From Dehalococcoidia bacterium (lineage in GTDB: Bacteria; Chloroflexota; Dehalococcoidia; SAR202; UBA826), in contig DTSF01000225.1 of NCBI GenBank assembly GCA_012965485.1, positions 1-9,208 on the forward strand: 9,208 nt of DNA. The letters run 5' to 3'. Shown here in pieces: positions 6,286 through 9,208 of this stretch (within the stretch, counting starts at the first letter, position 1; each line of letters begins with the position of its first letter). The position numbers and the translations under genes were made by a program. The notes beneath the pieces were generated by a model, which worked only from the letters and a program-made list of their open reading frames with translations, was not told the DNA's origin and made no database searches.

Positions 6286-6817
6286 CTAACACAGCTCCAG
6301 CCAAGATAATTACAGTAGTTGTGGCAATCAAATCGAAATGTATTAGCCATCCCGCAATTATTGTGGATACAAAGGCGAAAACACCGGCATAGGCTGGTCT
6401 TCTTGTAATTATTAATATCAAAAAAGAAGGTAAAGCTGCTATCAAAGCACCGAGTGGAAGAAGAGCAATTCCGGCTCCCATAGTGGTGGCCATCCCGATT
6501 CCACCTGGTCTTCCCCATGGTTTTATAATCATATGGCCTATAAGGAAAAAGATGATTCCGATGGTTGCAATCCACGTTGGGTAACTTGAAAGGATCACAG
6601 GGAGAGTGATTAATAAACCTTTGGCTATATCAATAAAAAAAACCGAGATTCCATATATTGGTCCGATCTCTGCATAAATGTTTGAGGCCCCAGGATTACC
6701 TGTTCCTACAGAACGGATATCGACATTTTTTAATTTTGATATCAGTTCTCCGACGGAAATGGTGCCTATGAAGTAACATGCGAATGCCCATATGGCTGAT
6801 AGGATGATGTAGTTCAA
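6245..6817 (-). CDS. plsY: PlsY-like glycerol-3-phosphate acyltransferase, divergent
   Basis: This 190-residue polytopic membrane protein has about five or six hydrophobic segments (near residues 3-22, 53-75, 81-98, 112-137, 143-160 and 163-180). PlsY transfers an acyl group from acyl-phosphate to glycerol-3-phosphate, the first step of phospholipid synthesis. Matching motifs are VDIRSVGTGNPGASN (32-46), corresponding to the family's GSGNxGATN loop, DIAKG (63-67), and GH (94-95). The third motif is altered: the usual FKGGKG is GRPGGIG (102-108), losing both lysines, so activity or donor may differ. The only nearby start is TTG (6817-6815) without a clear ribosome site; the exact N-terminus is uncertain by a few codons. 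The gene is convergent with the epimerase and divergent from a membrane protein gene. The family is likely; the gene symbol is assigned by resemblance. Confidence 0.82.
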   Translation of the reverse strand: MNYIILSAIWAFACYFIGTISVGELISKLKNVDIRSVGTGNPGASNIYAEIGPIYGISVFFIDIAKGLLITLPVILSSYPTWIATIGIIFFLIGHMIIKPWGRPGGIGMATTMGAGIALLPLGALIAALPSFLILIITRRPAYAGVFAFVSTIIAGWLIHFDLIATTTVIILAGAVLVKFQFQYRWLDPS

Positions 6818-6911
6818 ATTTTCGATGATCTTACCACGTATGCTTATGATTCTTGTTAAACGTTATCACACACTTACAAGAACGATAGATGTACCCGATA
6901 ATCAAAATATT

Positions 6912-7304
6912 ATGAAACAACAACAAAACAAAAGATTGAGGGATGAGGAGAATAAGATAAATATTCCGCCCGAAGTTGTAAAAGATAAATCAATAACCAA
7001 AGGACTACTTGGGTGCCTGCCATTTATTTCGTCTTCGATCTTTTTTCATGCAAGTTTTTATTATAGAAACAATATCGTTGATAATCATTCCTTATTCAAT
7101 TCAAATCCTGAAATATTGCTTTGGACGGCAAATCTATTATGGGTTTTTAGCTTCCTGTCTATTTTTTTATTCATTTATCATTCTTTAACAATGACCAAAC
7201 GAAATCAATTTCATAGCATAGTTCCTTTGGGTTTGGTAGTAGCGACCGGCATTATATGTACATCGACTAATATTTATATTCTTTGGTACTACAACGCCAT
7301 ATAA
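6912..7304 (+). CDS. Uncharacterised three-helix membrane protein
   Basis: From the ATG at 6912 the product has 130 residues: a charged N-terminus (MKQQQNKRLRDEENK) of about 30 residues, then three hydrophobic segments at about 31-51 (GLLGCLPFISSSIFF and on), 68-92 (ILLWTANLLWVFSFLSIFLF and on) and 102-127 (SIVPLGLVVATGIICTS and on). The frame is open upstream to an ATG at 6825, but that would leave only seven bases to the divergent acyltransferase start, with no room for promoters, so the later start is preferred. Neither start has a visible Shine-Dalgarno. I do not recognise the protein, and no catalytic motif can be seen. The segment is AT-rich and has many Asn/Lys codons; it could be a real small membrane protein or a fast-evolving lineage-specific gene. 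Confidence 0.5.
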   Translation: MKQQQNKRLRDEENKINIPPEVVKDKSITKGLLGCLPFISSSIFFHASFYYRNNIVDNHSLFNSNPEILLWTANLLWVFSFLSIFLFIYHSLTMTKRNQFHSIVPLGLVVATGIICTSTNIYILWYYNAI

Positions 7305-7345
7305 TTTCGTCAAATCCATACAATTAAGAAAGTATATGATTGGTT

Positions 7346-7806
7346 ATGCTACCTGTCATTGGAGAAGAAATCCCCGAATTTTCTTTCTATGACACTAACC
7401 AAAAAAGGGGAGATTCACGGGAATTTATTGTGGCTAAAACACCTTGTGCACTCCTCCTAGGAGTTTTCACTGACGTATGCACTAAAGAGTTATGTCAACT
7501 TGATAGTTTTATAGATAAATTCAATAGGGCTAACGTTAAAGTAATTGGAGTTTCATGTTATTCACCTTTTGCTTTGAAAATGTGCATCCCAAAATAACAT
7601 TGAGTTCGCCTGAATAAGTGACTACAACCCGGATTGCATTGATGCCCTTGGTGTGTCATTTATAGGTCTGTCAGGAATGGGTAGGTTATAAGGGCGTAAA
7701 CCGTGCAGTGTTCATTTCAGATGAAAACGGAATAATTATTTACAGTTGGATAGGAGAGCATCAAAGAATGGTTCCAGACTACGATTCTATCCTTCACCAA
7801 ATTTAG
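7346..7806 (+). pseudogene. Peroxiredoxin (AhpC/TSA family) pseudogene with two frameshifts and an internal stop
   Basis: Read across three frames the segment gives a near full-length thiol peroxidase of about 153 residues. Frame one (7346-about 7592) runs from MLPVIGEEIPEFSFYDTN through the peroxidatic site TDVCTKELC to GVSCYSPFALKMC. A frame change in an A-run near 7591 leads to NNIEF (7593-7607), a TGA at 7611-7613, then ISDYNPDCIDALGVSF and on to about 7682. A second frame change near 7683 gives GYKGVNRAVFISDENG and on to PDYDSILHQI and TAG at 7804-7806. Intact homologues reduce peroxides with the Cys in VCT. The conserved Pro of the PxxxTxxC motif is already Leu here. A working enzyme is not encoded. 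Three independent lesions argue against sequencing error, though AT-run indels could inflate the count. Confidence 0.88.
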
Positions 7807-8094
7807 CAGAATGATACACCTCCTATTTAACTCTTCCATACATATCTCCAATTAGCTAAAAGACAGTATTTAAAATACCAATACTAGATATGCGACCCCA
7901 ATTATCGACATCGTTATTTCACAGTGCTTAAATCATTTAATTGTGCATACTAATAATATACTTAGTACATACTTATCATCCTAAAGTAGGTATACGAATT
8001 ATATATAATGACTAGACATTGTTCATCAATTAGTGTTGTAAACAGCTAAATAATGTCATGGGTCAATAGAATAGATAGGAAGTAAATAGTAATT
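7807..8094 (+). other. AT-rich intergenic region upstream of the iron-binding lipoprotein gene
   Basis: No convincing reading frame is seen in these 288 bases. Two small inverted repeats occur: AGTATT (7865-7870) with AATACT (7880-7885), and TACTAA (7948-7953) with TTAGTA (7962-7967) around an 8-base centre. A perfect TATAAT lies at 8004-8009, but no -35 box is visible at the proper distance and the implied leader would be about 80 bases. AGGAAG at 8077-8082 is the only ribosome-site candidate for the ATG at 8095, at a rather long 12 bases. The region most likely holds the promoter and control site of the transporter gene; none of these elements is certain. I see no recognisable Fur box. Confidence 0.4.
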
Positions 8095-9195
8095 ATGAAT
8101 AGAATCGTTGTTGCAATGGCGCTGTCCATAGCAGCTTTCGCGGCAATCCTTACTGCTTGCACTGCAGGAGTGGTGAAAGTAGTCCCTGTAGAGGTAGTTG
8201 CCGAGAGAGGAATCGTAAAAATTATAGAAGTCCCTATGGTTGAAACTACAGTAAAGGATATTGACCCTGGAGAATTAGTCCTCTATTCCGGAAGGTCTGA
8301 GAGCCTTGTTGGGAACATAGTCGAACAGTTTGAAGAAGTCACTGGAATAGACGTAAAGGTCAAATATGGCAAAACATTTCCGGTTGCTACCATGATTCTT
8401 GAAGAGGGCCCCAATAGCCCTGCTGATGTATATTTCGCACAGGACCCAGGGGGTCTGGGGCTTTTAGCCAAGGAAGGCCGTCTCATTGAGCTTCCCGGTA
8501 GCATAACTGACCGGGTTGCTGCTTGGGCGAAGCCAAAGGACGGTAAATGGGTTGGTATATCTGGTCGGGCCAGGACCTTGGTCCATACGGCTACAATTGA
8601 ATCTGCTGATTTACCGACGTCGCTTGATGATTTAACAGAGCCCAAATGGAAAGGTAAACTGGGGTGGGCTCCTACAAATAGCTCCTTCCAGACGATGATT
8701 ACTGGGATGAGAGCCAGCTGGGGAGAAGCAAAGACAAGGCAATGGTTGACGGATATGTTAGCCAATGAACCCATTGCTTATCCGAAGAACACTCCCCAGG
8801 TGGCAGCAGCAGCTGCTGAGGAAATAAGCATAGGGCTGGTTAATCACTATTACTTGCACCGTTTCATTTCAGAACAAGGCGACACATTTAACGCCCGGAA
8901 TCTTTATTTGAGCGATGGTGGTCCCGGCAGTTTGGTAATGGTGGCCGGAGCAGGAATAGTCGATACAGGAAAAAATCGTGTCAACGCCGAAAAATTTCTT
9001 ACTTTTATGACCTCAAAGGTAGCTCAGCAATATTTCACCGGGCAAATATATGAATATCCAGTTGTCGAGGGAGTCAAAACTCACATGTTGCTTACTCCGT
9101 TAGCTGATCTCAATAAACCAGATTTGACGATAGAAGACCTATCCGATTTGGAAGGGACTCAACTCATATTTAGAGATTTGGGAATGTTAGATTAG
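8095..9195 (+). CDS. FbpA-like Fe(III) ABC-transporter substrate-binding lipoprotein
   Basis: The 366-residue protein starts with a lipoprotein signal peptide: basic MNR, a hydrophobic core, and the lipobox LTAC with Cys22 as the lipidation site. A linker to about residue 58 is rich in Val, Glu and Lys (VVKVVPVEVV, VKIIEVPMVE), a tether style common in Chloroflexota lipoproteins. The binding domain begins with LVLYSGRSESLVGNIVEQFE (61-80) and shows NSPADVYFAQDPGGL (107-121), VGISGRARTLVH (153-164), and NHYYLHR (250-256), where Y252 and Y253 match the paired iron-ligand tyrosines of FbpA. It would capture ferric iron or a ferric chelate outside the membrane and pass it to a permease not present in the window. 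A sugar-phosphate or other anion ligand is less likely. The 288-base upstream gap suggests its own promoter. It ends 13 bases before the right edge, so partner genes may follow. Confidence 0.92.
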   Translation: MNRIVVAMALSIAAFAAILTACTAGVVKVVPVEVVAERGIVKIIEVPMVETTVKDIDPGELVLYSGRSESLVGNIVEQFEEVTGIDVKVKYGKTFPVATMILEEGPNSPADVYFAQDPGGLGLLAKEGRLIELPGSITDRVAAWAKPKDGKWVGISGRARTLVHTATIESADLPTSLDDLTEPKWKGKLGWAPTNSSFQTMITGMRASWGEAKTRQWLTDMLANEPIAYPKNTPQVAAAAAEEISIGLVNHYYLHRFISEQGDTFNARNLYLSDGGPGSLVMVAGAGIVDTGKNRVNAEKFLTFMTSKVAQQYFTGQIYEYPVVEGVKTHMLLTPLADLNKPDLTIEDLSDLEGTQLIFRDLGMLD

Positions 9196-9208
9196 AAAAA
9201 CCAGCCTC

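Noticed and set aside
5132..7879. The ten-base word TTAAAATACC shared by the inverted repeats near 5132 and 7870
   Set aside because: Shared ten-base words are expected by chance in 9 kb of AT-leaning sequence, and the flanking arms differ.
8283..8774. Minus-strand open frame of 163 codons within the iron-binding lipoprotein gene
   Set aside because: It is antisense to a clearly conserved gene, and its Ser/Pro-rich translation has no recognisable domain.
1..9208. CRISPR arrays, tRNA/rRNA genes, insertion sequences, phage or defence genes
   Set aside because: No spaced direct repeats, cloverleaf-like segments, transposase or integrase motifs, or known defence domains were found on reading both strands.

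Overview
This looks like a piece of a free-living, probably marine, heterotrophic bacterium with an AT-leaning genome. The best guess at lineage is the SAR202 group of Chloroflexota. That is inference from gene content only: paired family III (CaiB/BaiF) CoA-transferases, a luciferase-like flavin/F420 oxidoreductase, and an iron-type substrate-binding lipoprotein with a Val/Glu/Lys-rich linker of the kind common in Chloroflexota lipoproteins. No phage, transposon, CRISPR, tRNA or rRNA is visible.

Region 1 (1-2973, minus strand) is a three-gene catabolic block. It reads family III CoA-transferase (2973-1756), then a second family III CoA-transferase (1755-508), then an enoyl-CoA hydratase/isomerase-family protein that runs off the left edge (421-1). 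The two transferase genes abut with no spacer (stop TAA directly followed by ATG) and have an internal Shine-Dalgarno, so they are probably translationally coupled. One carries the catalytic Asp at residue 176 and the other has Glu at the same residue number, which suggests an asymmetric heteromeric enzyme. With the hydratase-like protein, the block would activate a carboxylic acid by CoA transfer and then process the thioester.

Region 2 (2974-4698) is a 123-bp divergent intergenic stretch with a TATAAT box and a small palindrome. It is followed on the plus strand by a luciferase-like oxidoreductase and an unrecognised zinc-ribbon protein.

Region 3 (4699-6285) holds a 72-residue two-helix membrane protein on the minus strand. 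Diverging from it is a TIGR01777/YfcH-type SDR epimerase whose upstream region carries a striking interrupted palindrome (5124-5156). Just after the epimerase is a startless reading frame that resembles the N-terminus of an SRPBCC (START/COQ10-like) domain, probably a gene remnant.

Region 4 (6245-7806) has a divergent PlsY-type glycerol-3-phosphate acyltransferase on the minus strand. On the plus strand are an unrecognised three-helix membrane protein and a clear peroxiredoxin pseudogene, readable across three frames and broken by two frameshifts and one nonsense codon.

Region 5 (7807-9208) is a 288-bp AT-rich intergenic region followed by an FbpA-like Fe(III) ABC-transporter substrate-binding lipoprotein. 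Any permease and ATPase partners would lie beyond the right edge.

No wholly new multi-gene system was recognised. The items most worth a second look are the asymmetric CoA-transferase pair with its atypical hydratase, the 5124-5156 palindrome, and the two decaying genes.
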